From the NCBI GenBank assembly GCA_905221605.1, contig CAJNDS010002790.1:941097-1005096 (forward strand): 64,000 nucleotides of DNA. The letters run 5' to 3'. This document shows, in pieces, positions 30,994 through 41,057 of the stretch. The notes under the pieces were generated by a model that was not told the DNA's origin, did no database searches, and worked only from the letters and a program-made list of their open reading frames with translations. The translations under genes and the position numbers were made by a program. Every line of letters begins with the position of its first letter. Positions within the stretch are counted from its first letter, which is position 1. The DNA comes from Symbiodinium natans. Taxonomy: Eukaryota > Sar > Dinophyceae > Suessiales > Symbiodiniaceae.

Positions 30994-31568
30994 GGTTCAG
31001 GGTTTAGGGTTTAGGGTTTCATGGGGGGTAGGTACCAAATTAGGGAAGCGTAGGGAGCCTTGGCGAGTGGGGAGTATTAGGGAACCTTGGGTAACACTCC
31101 CTGCTTGAAGCCCAGTCCGCTAAGGACCCTCTCATCTCAACATGGGCAGCGAGCTCACGACCCTAAGTCCTAAACCTGAGGTACGAACCCGCTGCCAGAA
31201 CCCCCAGGGCAGTTCCACGGTCCCTTAAATGGGTTTAGGGTGTAGGGTTTAACTAGGGTTTAGGGAAGTTTCATGGTCCCTTAGTATGGTCCGTTACCTT
31301 CCTTGAAGGGTTCTGAAGCATGGGCGGGGTCCCTTATTTTCGTAAACACAAATCAAATAGCATTTTTTTTTTTTTGGCGGGGGGGGTTAGGTTCGGGCTC
31401 AGAATGTAGGGTGCAGGCTTGAGGTTGAGGCTTTAGGGTTTGGGGTTCGTTCAGGATCTGCGAGCTTCCCTCCCTAAGCCCTAAACCGTAACCCCTAAAC
31501 CCCAAACCCTGAACCCTAAACCCTAATTGGGCTTGTACTCCCTGATTCAAGGCTTTCACTTGGCAGCC

Positions 31569-31652
31569 AAGAGGTACCCTTTTGCCCTTTCTTTTTGGTT
31601 CTAGCTTCCCTTATACAGTATCCGACCCCAAAAGTGCCCTTATCATAGTATG
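31569..31652. mobile_element. Family J element
   Basis: AGGTACCCTTTTGCCCTTTC ... AAGTGCCCTTATCATAGTA. Copies at 33731 and 58881. Confidence 0.62.
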
Positions 31653-31654
31653 GG

Positions 31655-31766
31655 AGTTTACGACAACCGGGGACTCCGAAAATAGATCCCCAAATAGTAG
31701 GATCCCTTGTATAATAAGGACCCCAATATGGTACCCTTAATATTTATCGCAAAACCCCATATGGTC
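31655..31766. mobile_element. Family E element (opposite orientation)
   Basis: GGGAGTTTACGACAACCGGG ... TATGGTACCCTTAATATTTA. Confidence 0.68.
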
Positions 31767-31789
31767 ATTGGGTCGCCAAGTCTAAGCAG

Positions 31790-31953
31790 GGTTTGGGGTC
31801 GACGCCCTGAGGCGGGTGCTGCGACAGGTGGTGACGCCTGGGGCCCCGACCTACATCTACGCGCATGAGTTGGGCAAGGACTGCTTTTTCCTAAATTCCG
31901 CCTTAATTAAGGAATATACCTTGAAACATATTAGGGTTCCTATTCTAATTTTG
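31790..31953 (+). CDS. Exon candidate 1 of 31.8-34.0 kb chain, 54 codons
   Basis: Opens after GTCTAAGCAG. Reads GVDALRRVLRQVVTPGAPTY, then IYAHELGKDCFFLNSALIKE, and ends TTG|GTGAGT, a consensus donor in phase 0. Looks like a folded enzyme domain; not recognised. Confidence 0.57.
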
Positions 31954-32342
31954 GTGAGTTGTGGTTGGCAGGGTTAGAGTTTAGGGTAATCGTCCGGAGC
32001 ACCAAACCACAAGCCTCCCTGTTTTTGGGAGGCAGCCTTTCCTCCGCGCGTGCTGCCTTCACGAGTCCGTGCATTCCTCGAGCCTATAAGACCCGCAAGG
32101 GAAACCTAAACCCTAAAGCCCTAAACCCGAAACCCCAAACCCCAAACCCTAAACCCAAACCCTATTCAGGATTCACGGCTTAGGGTTTGGGGTCAGAGCT
32201 TGTGGAAAAACCCTCCTAAGGCCTAAACCCTAAACCTCAAAGTCCTCGTGGCGCTTAGTGCCTATAAGGCTTTAGGGCTTTAGGGTTTAGGGTTTAGAGT
32301 TTACGGCTTTATGGTTTAGGGCTTTAGGGCCTGAACCGAAAG

Positions 32343-32411
32343 TCGAAGGACGTGTCGGCGGAGTTCAGCGAGGGCCGGCCTTACATCGCCTTGCGCTTGA
32401 GGACGGGACCT
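32343..32411 (+). CDS. Exon candidate 2 of the chain
   Basis: Opens after CCGAAAG in phase 0, reads SKDVSAEFSEGRPYIALRLR and then TGP. Donor GTGTTC is weak. A family A element lies in the next gap. Confidence 0.43.
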
Positions 32412-32432
32412 GTGTTCCTAAACCCAAAACCC

Positions 32433-32590
32433 CTAAGGGTCCATGTACCTCATAGTTATATGCTTGGGCCCCTAAGTCCATACATATGTATATATACATA
32501 TATATATATACATATATAGCAAGTACTTTATGGCCCAAGTCTTCCATGTGCCCATGTAGTATATGCTTGGGCCTTAGAGCCACTATGGGA
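32433..32590. mobile_element. Family A element
   Basis: CTAAGGGTCCATGTACCTCA ... with TA-rich core and GGCCCAAGT/ACTTGGGCC motifs; in the gap after exon candidate 32343-32411. Confidence 0.68.
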
Positions 32591-33060
32591 ACCCTAAACC
32601 CTATACCCCAAACCCCGAACCCCAAACCCTAAACCCTAAAGCCTAAACCCTAAACCCTAAACCCTAAACTTCACTAAACACTAAACCCTAAACCCTAAAC
32701 TTTTTTGTACTTGCTGAGCCGTAGTTGACGGCAGGCCGTGCGTTTGGTTGCCAGGGTTTCCACCCCAATCCCTAAACCCCAAAACTCTGCACCCTAAACC
32801 CTAAACCCTACACCCTAAACCCTAAACCCTAAACCCCCAAGAACATAAAACCCGAAACCCTACACCCCAACCTTTGGCGGCGACATCTGCAAAGCATCCC
32901 TGAGAAGAGTGCAGAACCCTACACGCTGAACCCCCTTAACCCCCATGCTTATCCTTTGTGGTACTTTACTGTAACTTTAGATCCTTACCCTTTTTGGGTT
33001 TATTTGGTTTCTTGATAAGGCTGCTAAAAGTTTAATTTTTAGCTACCCTCCTGAGTGCAG

Positions 33061-33171
33061 CCAAGTATCATCGTCCGAAGAGTCGGCGCCAGTCACGAAG
33101 TCTCTGACCCAGAGCGCACCGCCATCCAACGCTTAGGCAGTCCCACGCTGCTCTGTTTGCGAGGGCTTCAG
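33061..33171 (+). CDS. Exon candidate 3 of the chain, 37 codons, phase 0-0
   Basis: Opens after CCTGAGTGCAG, reads PSIIVRRVGASHEVSDPERT and then AIQRLGSPTLLCLRGLQ, and ends CAG|GTTTGGGG. Confidence 0.55.
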
Positions 33172-33327
33172 GTTTGGGGTTTAGTGTTTGGGGTTTAGGT
33201 TTTTGGGGTTTGGGGTTTAGGGTTTGGGGTTTGCGGTTTGGGGTTTAGGGTTTGGGGTTTAGGGTTCAGGGCCCCGTCAACACCACAGACCCTACGCCGT
33301 GTTTAGCCCGCTTTTCCCTTCTCTCAG

Positions 33328-33361
33328 GGCTCGAGGAAGCTTCCCTTAGAAAACTCATCAA
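33328..33361 (+). CDS. Exon candidate 4 of the chain
   Basis: Opens after CTTCTCTCAG. In the inherited phase reads GSRKLPLENSS and ends at a GC donor (GCAAAT), leaving one base. Confidence 0.45.
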
Positions 33362-33487
33362 GCAAATAACCCTAAACCCCAAACCCCGGAACTCTAAACC
33401 CTAAACCCCAGAACCTAAACCCTAAACCCTACCTAAGCCCTAAGCCCTAAGCCCTAAACCCTAAACCCGCAACGCTAAACCGGAAAG

Positions 33488-33568
33488 TTCTTGGATTACC
33501 GGAAGACCTGAGAGTCCCCGGCAGGATAGATGGCCTCCTCTTTGCAGTGCCCTGGAGAGCAATGTTGG
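33488..33568 (+). CDS. Exon candidate 5 of the chain
   Basis: A C-strand run and CCGGAAAG precede it. The inherited phase reads LGLPEDLRVPGRIDGLLFAV and then PWRAML, and ends G|GTTTTAGGG leaving one base. Confidence 0.52.
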
Positions 33569-33730
33569 GTTTTAGGGTTTAGGGTTTAGGGTTTAGGCCC
33601 AAAGCTTAGGGTTTAGGGTTTAGGGTTGAGAGTTTAGGCCCAAAGCTTAGGGTTTAGGGTTTAGGGTTGAGGGTTTAGGCCCAAAGCTTAGGGTTTAGGG
33701 TTTAGGATTCCTGTGGAAGACGTTCTTGGT

Positions 33731-33828
33731 AGCCCAGTGGTACCCTTTTGCCCATGCTTGTGGTTCAAGTTTCCCTTGGAAAGTCACCGGACCCCAAAAC
33801 GGGCAACCTTGTTGTTACAATCTGGCTA
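33731..33828. mobile_element. Family J element
   Basis: GTGGTACCCTTTTGCCCATG ... CGGGCAACCTTGTTGTTAC; between exon candidates 33488 and 33933. Confidence 0.65.
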
Positions 33829-33932
33829 CGGGGCTACTTAGCGTTCAAAGAACCCTAAGCCCCCCCAAAAAGCCCTAAACCCCTAAACCCTAAATCCCTG
33901 TAAACCCCTAAATCCTAAACTTTTTTTTGAAG

Positions 33933-33997
33933 AGACACACTTCCGAAGTATGAGGGGCCACCTTAGAGAGCAACGTTCCGGGGTGCGTGCTGTGTAG
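33933..33997 (+). CDS. Exon candidate 6 (terminal) of the chain
   Basis: Opens after TTTTTTTTGAAG in the required phase, reads THFRSMRGHLREQRSGVRAV and ends at TAG. The preceding gap holds a family J element. Confidence 0.48.
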
Positions 33998-34768
33998 GTA
34001 GGCATGTGTTTTTTTGTGTTGAAGGGTTTGGGCTGACACTATACCCAACCCTAATCCGTAACCCTTCAAGCCCAAAAAAGCCCCAAACACCAAACACACA
34101 CGTAACACCCCCAAAGCCCTAAGGCCCCCAAAAAGCCCTTAACCCCCTGAAACCTGTAGGGGCCTGAAAATAGCCCTGAAACACCAAGGTGGCTTTTACC
34201 GAAATACGGTTTATGAAATTTACAGGCCTTTTCGAGGGTTTGTAGGACCCATGTAGATCCCAAACCTTCAACTCTAAACCCTAAATAGGCTTATGGCGTA
34301 CTTCTGGGGCTTTCGGAGAGCTTTGGGCCCACCTGAACAGAGTAGTCTAAAGCAGGGCTCGGGTGAAAGTTTTGTGCTTTGAGGGCTTCTGCTGTAGGGT
34401 TTATAGGGTTCGTAGGCTTTATCGGGTTTTCAGGGCTTATAGGGTTTGTAGGGTTTAGGTCTTGGCAATTCCAGCGCGGTGTCTGGTACTTCCGAAGGAA
34501 GGTTCGGGGCTTTCCATAAACCCCAAACCCCAAACCCCCTAAACCCTAAACCCTAAACCAACCCCAAACCCTAAACCCTAAAGCCACTAGACCTATAAAA
34601 CCTGAGGGTGGAGTAGCGATGTTGACACCAGGATCAGGGATTCATATTATGGGCCTTCGAGCTTTTGGCTGCTTGTTTGTACTGGTGTGTGTTGATTTTT
34701 TTTCTTTTTTTTTTTTGGGGGGGGGGGGGGGTGGTTCGCCAAACCCCAAACCCTAAACCCTAAACCCA

Positions 34769-35170
34769 GGGATGAGACTCTACAGCCTATGCCATGGCCC
34801 AGCAACGCATGCACAGATGACGGGGACACGCGGTGAGTACCTGCGTGTCACCTACGACGTGGAGGGTGCCACGCTCCACGAGCACCTCGAAGACAAGTTC
34901 CCTGCCTCCGTCTTGATGGAACACTACCAGGCAGCCCGGCAGCCGCAGGAAGTACCGCGAGCACTACCGGCGCAGTACCTGGAGCACGTGCCCGCAGCCC
35001 AGCTCCTGGAGATGCGCCTCGCGGCCTGGAGCCGCCGCCTGACCCGCATGGAGAAGCGACTTCCGCCTTGGGACAAGGTGAAGAAAGACTGCAGCGAGGG
35101 ATACCTAGCGAGATCAGTATCCTCTTTGGTGTCCCGACCCCTGCAAGCACAGGAGCGCCATGACCCTCTT
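34769..35170 (+). CDS. Longest spliceless coding island of the mosaic, ~130 codons
   Basis: GC-rich open frame between a C-strand run and a G-strand run. Contains GEYLRVTYDVEGATLHEHLE, LPAQYLEHVPAAQLLEMRLA and RMEKRLPPWDKVKKDCSEGY. ATG at 34772; opens after AACCCAG. Ends near CTTAG|GCTTTAGGG. Helical, charged; no family recognised. A broken copy of its first part lies at 35234. Confidence 0.5.
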
Positions 35171-35233
35171 AGGCTTTAGGGTTTAGGGTTTAGGGTCTGT
35201 AGGGTTTAGGGTTTAGCTTTCTGAATCGTGCCA

Positions 35234-35318
35234 ACACATATGCACAAATGGTTGGCAAACGCAGTGAGTTCCTGCAAGTCATCTACAGCGCGGAGGGTGC
35301 TGCTGGTTAAACTGCGAG
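35234..35318 (+). pseudogene. Decayed partial copy of 34797-34876
   Basis: GCGGAGGGTGCTG, AGTGAGTTCCTGC and CACATATGCACA match the start of the 34769 island. It then skips to GCGAGATCAATA, which resembles the island's end (CGAGATCAGTAT). Frame broken by TAA. Confidence 0.6.
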
Positions 35319-35398
35319 ATCAATAAACCATAAACCCTGAACCCGATGTTTAGGGTTTAGGGTCTAGGTGTTTGGTGTTTAGGGGTTATAAGGTTTAG

Positions 35399-35479
35399 GC
35401 CTTGCATTTTGAGCAAGCTGCTCGGAGGAAATTCGCCCCTTTCGCCGGGAAGTGCGCTTTCGCGAGGCCCGTGGTGGCC
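35399..35479 (+). CDS. Candidate exon, basic and aromatic
   Basis: Opens after AAGGTTTAG, so a G-strand unit supplies the acceptor. Reads ALHFEQAARRKFAPFAGKCA and then FARPVVA; a C-strand run follows. Confidence 0.4.
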
Positions 35480-35857
35480 CTAAACCCGAAACCCCAAACC
35501 CTAAACCTGGGGGGCCGTATAGGATGGGCTCCACCATTGTAAGGGGGGACGTCCAAACCTTGTGTTTAGGGTTTAGGGTTCAGGGTTGCGGCCTGAGAAT
35601 CCCCTTTTCTTTGTAAGGGGATATATTGTGGGTCTCCTATTTACGTAAACCCCCGTCTGGATCTGCAGCTCGGATTTTTCTGGGCATTGAAACCCCAGCC
35701 TAGACCCCAAAGCCCTTACCCCTACCTGGAGCCACAATGGTATGTACCCCCAAAGAAGGCGTAGGGGTAGAAGCCTTCTACACTACGAGAGTCCAATACC
35801 CCTAAACCCCAAACCCTTTTGTCTATATCATTAGTCTAAACACCCTCGAGTCTGCAG

Positions 35858-35928
35858 AGGACGTGACACCTGAAGCTGTGGAGTCGCTACTGGCCGACCG
35901 GGAAGGCTGTTTGGCTCACAGTGTGCGG
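35858..35928 (+). CDS. Candidate exon, acidic
   Basis: Opens after CGAGTCTGCAG, reads DVTPEAVESLLADREGCLAH and then SVR, and ends CGG|GTTAGG in phase 0. 36203 (CAG|GATGTGGGG...TAG) could follow. Confidence 0.45.
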
Positions 35929-36343
35929 GTTAGGGCCCTTTAGGACTTTTGGGGGGCCTTCGTCCCAAACCCTCCGAAACCCTGAAACCCCAAGCCCTAA
36001 AACCCTTAAACCCTTAGAAACCCTTTCAACACTTGAAAACCTTTGGAAACCCTTAAGAACCCTTAAGCCCTTACAAACCCTGAGCAAACCTTAAACCCTT
36101 TATCACCCTTAAGCCCTTGAACCCTAACACCCAAGCCCTTAAATCCTGACCCCTAGACCGCCTAGACCCATAAACCCTAGAGGACCTGGTTTTGTTCTGC
36201 AGGATGTGGGGTCGGGACCGCAGTGTTAGCTTTCCGTCGCTTGTCGCTGTCGGGTTAGATTCAGGGTTCAGGGGTCAGGGTTCAGGGTTTAGGGTTTAGG
36301 GTTTAGGGTTTAGGGTTCAGGTAACCCTGCCTACTTAGCCATC

Positions 36344-36532
36344 GTGCCGTCCATTTCCGTGGTCCTTCTTCGCATGTTGCTTGGGGATCCAACCAAGCCG
36401 GTCCCGGGTTTAGGTCGACGCTTAAGCGTGAAAGACACGAGCACACATGTGGGCTCGGGAAAGATTCGTGCTTGCCATCCGCCGTGCCGAATGTTAGATT
36501 TGAGATCAAAGGCTTTCATGAACAATGGCTAA
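36344..36532 (+). CDS. Candidate coding island
   Basis: Reads PSISVVLLRMLLGDPTKPVP and then GLGRRLSVKDTSTHVGSGKI before TAA. A minus-strand frame also exists. Confidence 0.3.
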   Translation: MPSISVVLLRMLLGDPTKPVPGLGRRLSVKDTSTHVGSGKIRACHPPCRMLDLRSKAFMNNG

Positions 36533-36717
36533 GAGCAACCCCCAAACCCTAAACCCTAAACCCCGAACCCCCTAAACGCGTGAACATGTCAATGCTTTCA
36601 GGATGCCAGAAGATGTTCCTAAACCCTAAACACTAAACCCTACACCCCAAACCGTAAACCCTACACCCTACACCCTAAACCCTAAACCCTAAACCCTACC
36701 ACCACCCGAAAGTCCCA

Positions 36718-36786
36718 AGCCGACGCTCTCAGAGGAGCGGCCTGGCCGGTGTTTGTGGATGGCACGCGACGTGCGTTCCTCCAGGC
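36718..36786 (+). CDS. Candidate exon with canonical donor
   Basis: Reads ADALRGAAWPVFVDGTRRAF and then LQ, ending at GTGAGT. The acceptor is uncertain. Confidence 0.37.
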
Positions 36787-37580
36787 GTGAGTTTTCTGTT
36801 GGAGAGTTTAGGGTTTAGGGTTTAGGGTTTAGGGTTTAGGGTTTAGGGTTTGGGGCTTGTTCCGTGCTTTTCAGTGAGATTCGCACTGCAGGAGCTGAAT
36901 ACCTCAACTATGTGGGGGTTTACGAAAAAGTAGGATTCCCTTATACCAAGGACCCCAACAAGGTACCCCTAATTTCGGGAACCCCCCATGTTTTATACCC
37001 TGAACCCTAAACCCGGAGCCCTTTCGCATGATCAGAAATTCCAGGGCTCACCTTGGGGCGTGGTTAAGTTCGGGGTGCTCTGAAGCTTCAAGAGCCCGGA
37101 TTGAGCTGGTGGTTTGGTGGCGCTACAGGTTCTTCGAGGGAATTGAGTTTTAGGGTTTGGGGTTTGGGGTTTAGGGTTTGTTGGGGTTTGGTGCTTAGGG
37201 ACTTCTATACGTAGTCGATGGAGCCCTTAGGTAAGAGCCAGCAACGTCCAGGTGACGTTTATACTGTCGCTTGTAGCGCCCACCCTACACCTAATTCATT
37301 TTTTAGAGCCCTTGCACATCGGGCCCGTCTCTGAAAGCCTCGCGCCCTGAAGAGCCATAGCCTTCCCGTGCTTTGGGGTTTTTAGGGTAGCTTAGGGTAG
37401 CTTAGGGTTGCTTAAGGGATGAAGTACCCCGAAAGGTTCCCCTTAATATACTGCTAACATGGCCCCTAGATTGTTTTGGGGATCTTTAGAAAGAGTCCCC
37501 AAAAACCAAGGGTACAACCTTAAGGGTCCACGGTACAACCCCTAGATTGTGGTGGCTTAGGGTACAGTAGCTTAAGGCAG

Positions 37581-37710
37581 GCTGCAGAGTGCCTCGCAGG
37601 CCAACAAGTGGAAGTGGTTTCCGAAGCAGCGCAAGTGGATGTCTCTGCCCACTGAGGCACGCGGCAAACATGGCTGGGGCTTTGGGCTTAGTAGGGCGCC
37701 TAAATCCTAA
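37581..37710 (+). CDS. Candidate exon, Trp/Lys-rich
   Basis: Opens after CTTAAGGCAG, reads QSASQANKWKWFPKQRKWMS and then LPTEARGKHGWGFGLSRA before TAA. Five tryptophans and strong basic charge. Not recognised. Confidence 0.47.
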
Positions 37711-38332
37711 AACGGACAACCCTAAACCCTCAACCCTCGACTCTCCACAGCCCTAAACCTGACACCCCGCAGCTTGCAGGGTTTAGGGCTTGGAGTTTAG
37801 ACTTTAGGCAGTGCTTTCGATTGAGCCTTCTGGGCTACCCATATGCCCTTTTGCAGTTTCAGGTTTGGATACCTATTTGACGTGATCTATTGTTCATTGC
37901 TAAGAAGGCCCTAAACCCTAAATCCTAAACCCTAAACCCTAAACCCTAAACCCTCAAATCATTAGCTGCGGATCCGGTGGGGGTTTAAGGGTTAAGAATT
38001 TAGTATAAGCTATAGAAGCCTGCAATTCCTAACCCAAAGGGTGCATGTGCCGATACCTATAGAGTATATACTTGGGGCCGTAAAGGCGCTTAGGGTTTAG
38101 GGTTTAGGGTCATAAAGTAGCTTTAGGACCCAAGTATGTACTAATCTTGCTGAATCGTAGAACTTTTGTTGGTTCGCCAGAATGCGAAACCCTGTTAACC
38201 CTGAACCGAAACCCCAAACCCAACAACCCTAAATCCTAAAACCCTGAACCCTAAACCCTAAACCCTAAAACCCTAAACCCTAAAACCCTAAAACCCTGAA
38301 ACCCTAAAAGCCTAAAACCCGGAACCCCATGC

Positions 38333-38430
38333 CTGCGCTGCGCTGCCCGCAAGGTCCGAGACGAGCACTTCCTCGACCAATGTTGCAGGGAGCTCTGCCA
38401 GATGCTGAAGCTTTCGCAGGAGACCCTCAA
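38333..38430 (+). CDS. Candidate exon, helical
   Basis: Reads AARKVRDEHFLDQCCRELCQ and then MLKLSQETL between two C-strand runs. Splice sites unclear. Confidence 0.42.
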
Positions 38431-38635
38431 CCCGAAACAAGGGGCCCTAAACCCTATAAAGCGTAAGTCCTAAACCCTATAAACCCTAAACCTTCAACGA
38501 CATCTCCAACCCCTGCTTCTCCCTCAACCCCAATTCTTGAACCGTGACCAGGAGCCAGGGTAGGCCCTTATACTCCCCTTTAAAACCAAAAAAGACACCC
38601 TTTTTCCTTCTTGGTTTCTCCTGGGTGTAGGAGAA

Positions 38636-38825
38636 ATGCCTCCGACTGTTTATTTTGACCAGCTTCCGCGCCCTGACTTTGCAGCTCCTGAATTGGTTTA
38701 GTGTTTGGAGGTTTACCTCAAGAACCGGAAACCTACTTTTTTGTGGGCTATTGCCATGCAACCCCTGATAGGATTCTTCGGAAACCTACACAAAAAAGTC
38801 GGTGTTGGGCTCGTATGGTATTTAC
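38636..38825 (+). CDS. Coding island split by an in-frame TAG
   Basis: Reads MPPTVYFDQLPRPDFAAPEL, one TAG at 38699, then in the same frame EVYLKNRKPTFLWAIAMQPL and IGFFGNLHKKVGVGLVWYL up to a family A element. Either a terminal exon beside another exon, or a decayed gene. Confidence 0.42.
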
Positions 38826-39075
38826 CCAAAGGGTCCATGTACCTATCGAGTATATGCATGGGCCTTCAAGGGTTCCCATGTAGTAGTAAAGGGCCCAAGT
38901 ATACTTGGAGGTTCATGGTACTTAGTAACCAAATCTGAGTGTACTTACAACTCTTATAACCATGTTGTTGGGGCACTTAAAGGGCTTAGTACGTGGGTTA
39001 TAAGTACAGTTATATTTGGTTATTAAGTACCATGAACGTCCAAGTAGACTACGTACATGGGTACATGGACCCTTA
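38823..39075. mobile_element. Family A element with a family B element nested inside
   Basis: Outer ends AAAGGGTCCATGTACC and GGGTACATGGACCCTTAG. The inner element (38905-39048) has ends CTTGGAGGTTCATGGTACTT and AAGTACCATGAACGTCCAAG. Confidence 0.88.
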
Positions 39076-39252
39076 GGGTTTAGGGCTAATCCGGAGTCCG
39101 AAGCCAGGAGCCCTAAACCCACGATGCCCGCGAGTTCAGAGCTTTCCTTGCTTCTGGTGTGTGGTTTTTAGGGTTTCAGGGTTTAGGGTTTAGGACTTAG
39201 GATTTCGGGTTCAGGGTTTCAGGGTTTAGTAGGTTTTAGGGTTCCGGGCCTT

Positions 39253-39351
39253 CGAAACATCGGAGTTGCTCGCGCTCTATGTTTCGTCATGAGTAAAGTG
39301 GCTGGTGGGGATGGAAGCCGCAACACCAGAACACCTGAAGCATTCCCATAG
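39253..39351 (+). CDS. Candidate terminal exon
   Basis: Reads RNIGVARALCFVMSKVAGGD and then GSRNTRTPEAFP before TAG. Acceptor not clear. Confidence 0.33.
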   Translation, partial: RNIGVARALCFVMSKVAGGDGSRNTRTPEAFP

Positions 39352-39484
39352 GAGCCCTACATGAAACCTGTGTGCTTAGGGGGAACTAGTAACCCCTCAT
39401 AGCGCTGAACCCCAACCCTAATCCCAGTACAGTGCCTTGAGCAATGAGTTTCCCAGTTCACCGCGACATCCCGAATTCCTGCAG

Positions 39485-39583
39485 CTAACTCGACTCATGA
39501 TGGGGCATTGGCTAGGCAGGGCATTTCAGAATCTTTACATTACCCTGAAGCATCGATACGTGGTCTCTCGGAGCTACCCTTAA
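39485..39583 (+). CDS. Candidate terminal exon, 32 codons
   Basis: Opens after GAATTCCTGCAG, reads LTRLMMGHWLGRAFQNLYIT and then LKHRYVVSRSYP before TAA. A C-strand array begins 48 bp later. Confidence 0.48.
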   Translation, partial: LTRLMMGHWLGRAFQNLYITLKHRYVVSRSYP

Positions 39584-39681
39584 CAGGGATGGTCATAGCG
39601 GCCCCTGATAGTCTTCGGAACTAAAGATGGAAACCCTAAACCCTAAACCCTAAACCCCGAACCCTAAACCCTAAACGCCAG

Positions 39682-39753
39682 ACCCGAAAGGACCCACCCT
39701 TCGTGCGCATTCGCTTGGACACCCGGGGCGCCCTCCAGCCGTGGGGCACATAG
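39682..39753 (+). CDS. Candidate exon between C- and G-strand arrays
   Basis: Opens after AAACGCCAG, reads TRKDPPFVRIRLDTRGALQP and then WGT before TAG. It lies in a C-to-G switch, so it may instead continue in another frame to CTTG|GTTTAG at 39762. Confidence 0.42.
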   Translation, partial: TRKDPPFVRIRLDTRGALQPWGT

Positions 39754-39881
39754 ACATCTTGGTTTAGGGGGTTTAGGGTTTAGGGTTTGGGGTTTAGGGT
39801 TTAGGGTTTAGGGCTAGGGTTTAGGGTTCAGGGTTGAGGTTTGAGGGTTTAGAGTTTAGTGTTTAGGGTTTAGGGTTTCAG

Positions 39882-39937
39882 AGGACAATGCGAAGGTTGA
39901 TGGTAGGCGCTGGCTCCTTGCGAAAAAGCATCCGCAG
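39882..39937 (+). CDS. Candidate exon after a G-strand array
   Basis: The array ends GGTTTCAG, the acceptor. Reads DNAKVDGRRWLLAKKHPQ. Confidence 0.4.
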
Positions 39938-40043
39938 GGCTTAGGGCTTCGGTCTACGCCCCTCACCTCAAAGTAGATCCGCAACACTTAGGGTTTAGGG
40001 TTTAGGACTCAGGGTTTAGGGTTTAGGGTTTAGGGTTCAGGGC

Positions 40044-40245
40044 TAAACCTTAAGGGGTATAAGGAGGGACCCTTAGAAGGGACCCTGAACCTTCAGGGGT
40101 ATAAGGATGGACCCCTAGAAGGGACCCTGAATCTTATTCCCCTATCTAAGTCATATATAATATATACCTTATATAGTCCCTGTAGAGCTAAGTCGCCCCT
40201 AACGAACCCCTAAGGTCCCTTATAAGGGTCCTCCTTTAGTCCCTT
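40044..40245. mobile_element. Family L tandem/inverted element
   Basis: GGGTATAAGGAGGGACCC and GGGTATAAGGATGGACCC repeat with a 47 bp period, followed by inverted-like AAGGTCCCTTATAAGGGTCC. Confidence 0.65.
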
Positions 40246-40439
40246 GAATCGGACATCAGAGCAGGCTTGGAAGATGGGGGTTTCCCTTTAACTTTCGAGG
40301 CCCTCAATATACTCTCAATCCTAGAACCCCAATTCCCAACAAACCCAAAACCCGGGTTTAGGTTTCAGGGTTTAGGGTTTAGGATTTGGATTTTGGGTTC
40401 AGGGCTTCTGCTTGTAGAAACGTAATTACGAGCTACTGC

Positions 40440-40555
40440 TTTGTTAAGAACCACCCAAAAGTTTCAAATACAATACTCTTTTCTTATAAGGGCATGACAG
40501 GGATTATCATCTTACATTTGTTGGGGTTCTTAAGCAATAGTAGTCTGCTTGTAGG
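40440..40555. mobile_element. Family M element
   Basis: TTTGTTAAGAACCACCC ... TTGGGGTTCTTAAGCAA; second copy at 43405-43525 (ends GGGTGGGTTCTTAAGCAAA). Confidence 0.68.
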
Positions 40556-40784
40556 AACCTACCTGTTAGGTCCCTGGAAGTGTCGGGTAATCTCGCACCA
40601 CTTTCCACTTCCCTGCATTTGTTTTGCCTACGTAGGCCGTGGGCCCTAAACCCTAAACCCTAAACCCTGAACCCCAAACCCCAAACCCTAAACCCGAAGC
40701 CCCCTAGCTAAGCCAGGCCCTTGATGTTTTGTTTCTTTCCGTTTGAGGTTTCATGGGATGCCGCGCTGGGTTGTCTCTGAGGGT

Positions 40785-40885
40785 AGTTTCATGGGCCCTT
40801 AATATGGTCCCTATAACCTCCTTTAAACGGTTGTGATGTATGGGCCCTTAATTCGTATGGGGTATAAGGGAGCATGAAACTACCC
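40785..40885. mobile_element. Family G element
   Basis: GGGTAGTTTCATGGGCCCTT ... GGGAGCATGAAACTACCC: a clean terminal inverted repeat, 15 nt before exon candidate 40901. Confidence 0.83.
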
Positions 40886-40900
40886 TTAGATTGCTTCCAG

Positions 40901-41057
40901 GGGATCGGAAAATTTTGTGGAGAGACGCTCCACAAGTGAGGCTAACTCTGTCCACGGCCAAGAACCTCGGCGTGTTGAAGAGGGATGGCGTGCCACGGTC
41001 TCAGCGCGTCCTCTTTACCCAGGATGGGCGGCCGACGCAGGCCCTAGGCAATAAGAA
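40901..41057 (+). CDS. Candidate exon, ~50 codons, beside a family G element
   Basis: A family G element ends at ACTACCC, then TTGCTTCCAG. Reads DRKILWRDAPQVRLTLSTAK and then NLGVLKRDGVPRSQRVLFTQ. A CCCTAAAA run follows. Not recognised. Confidence 0.53.
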
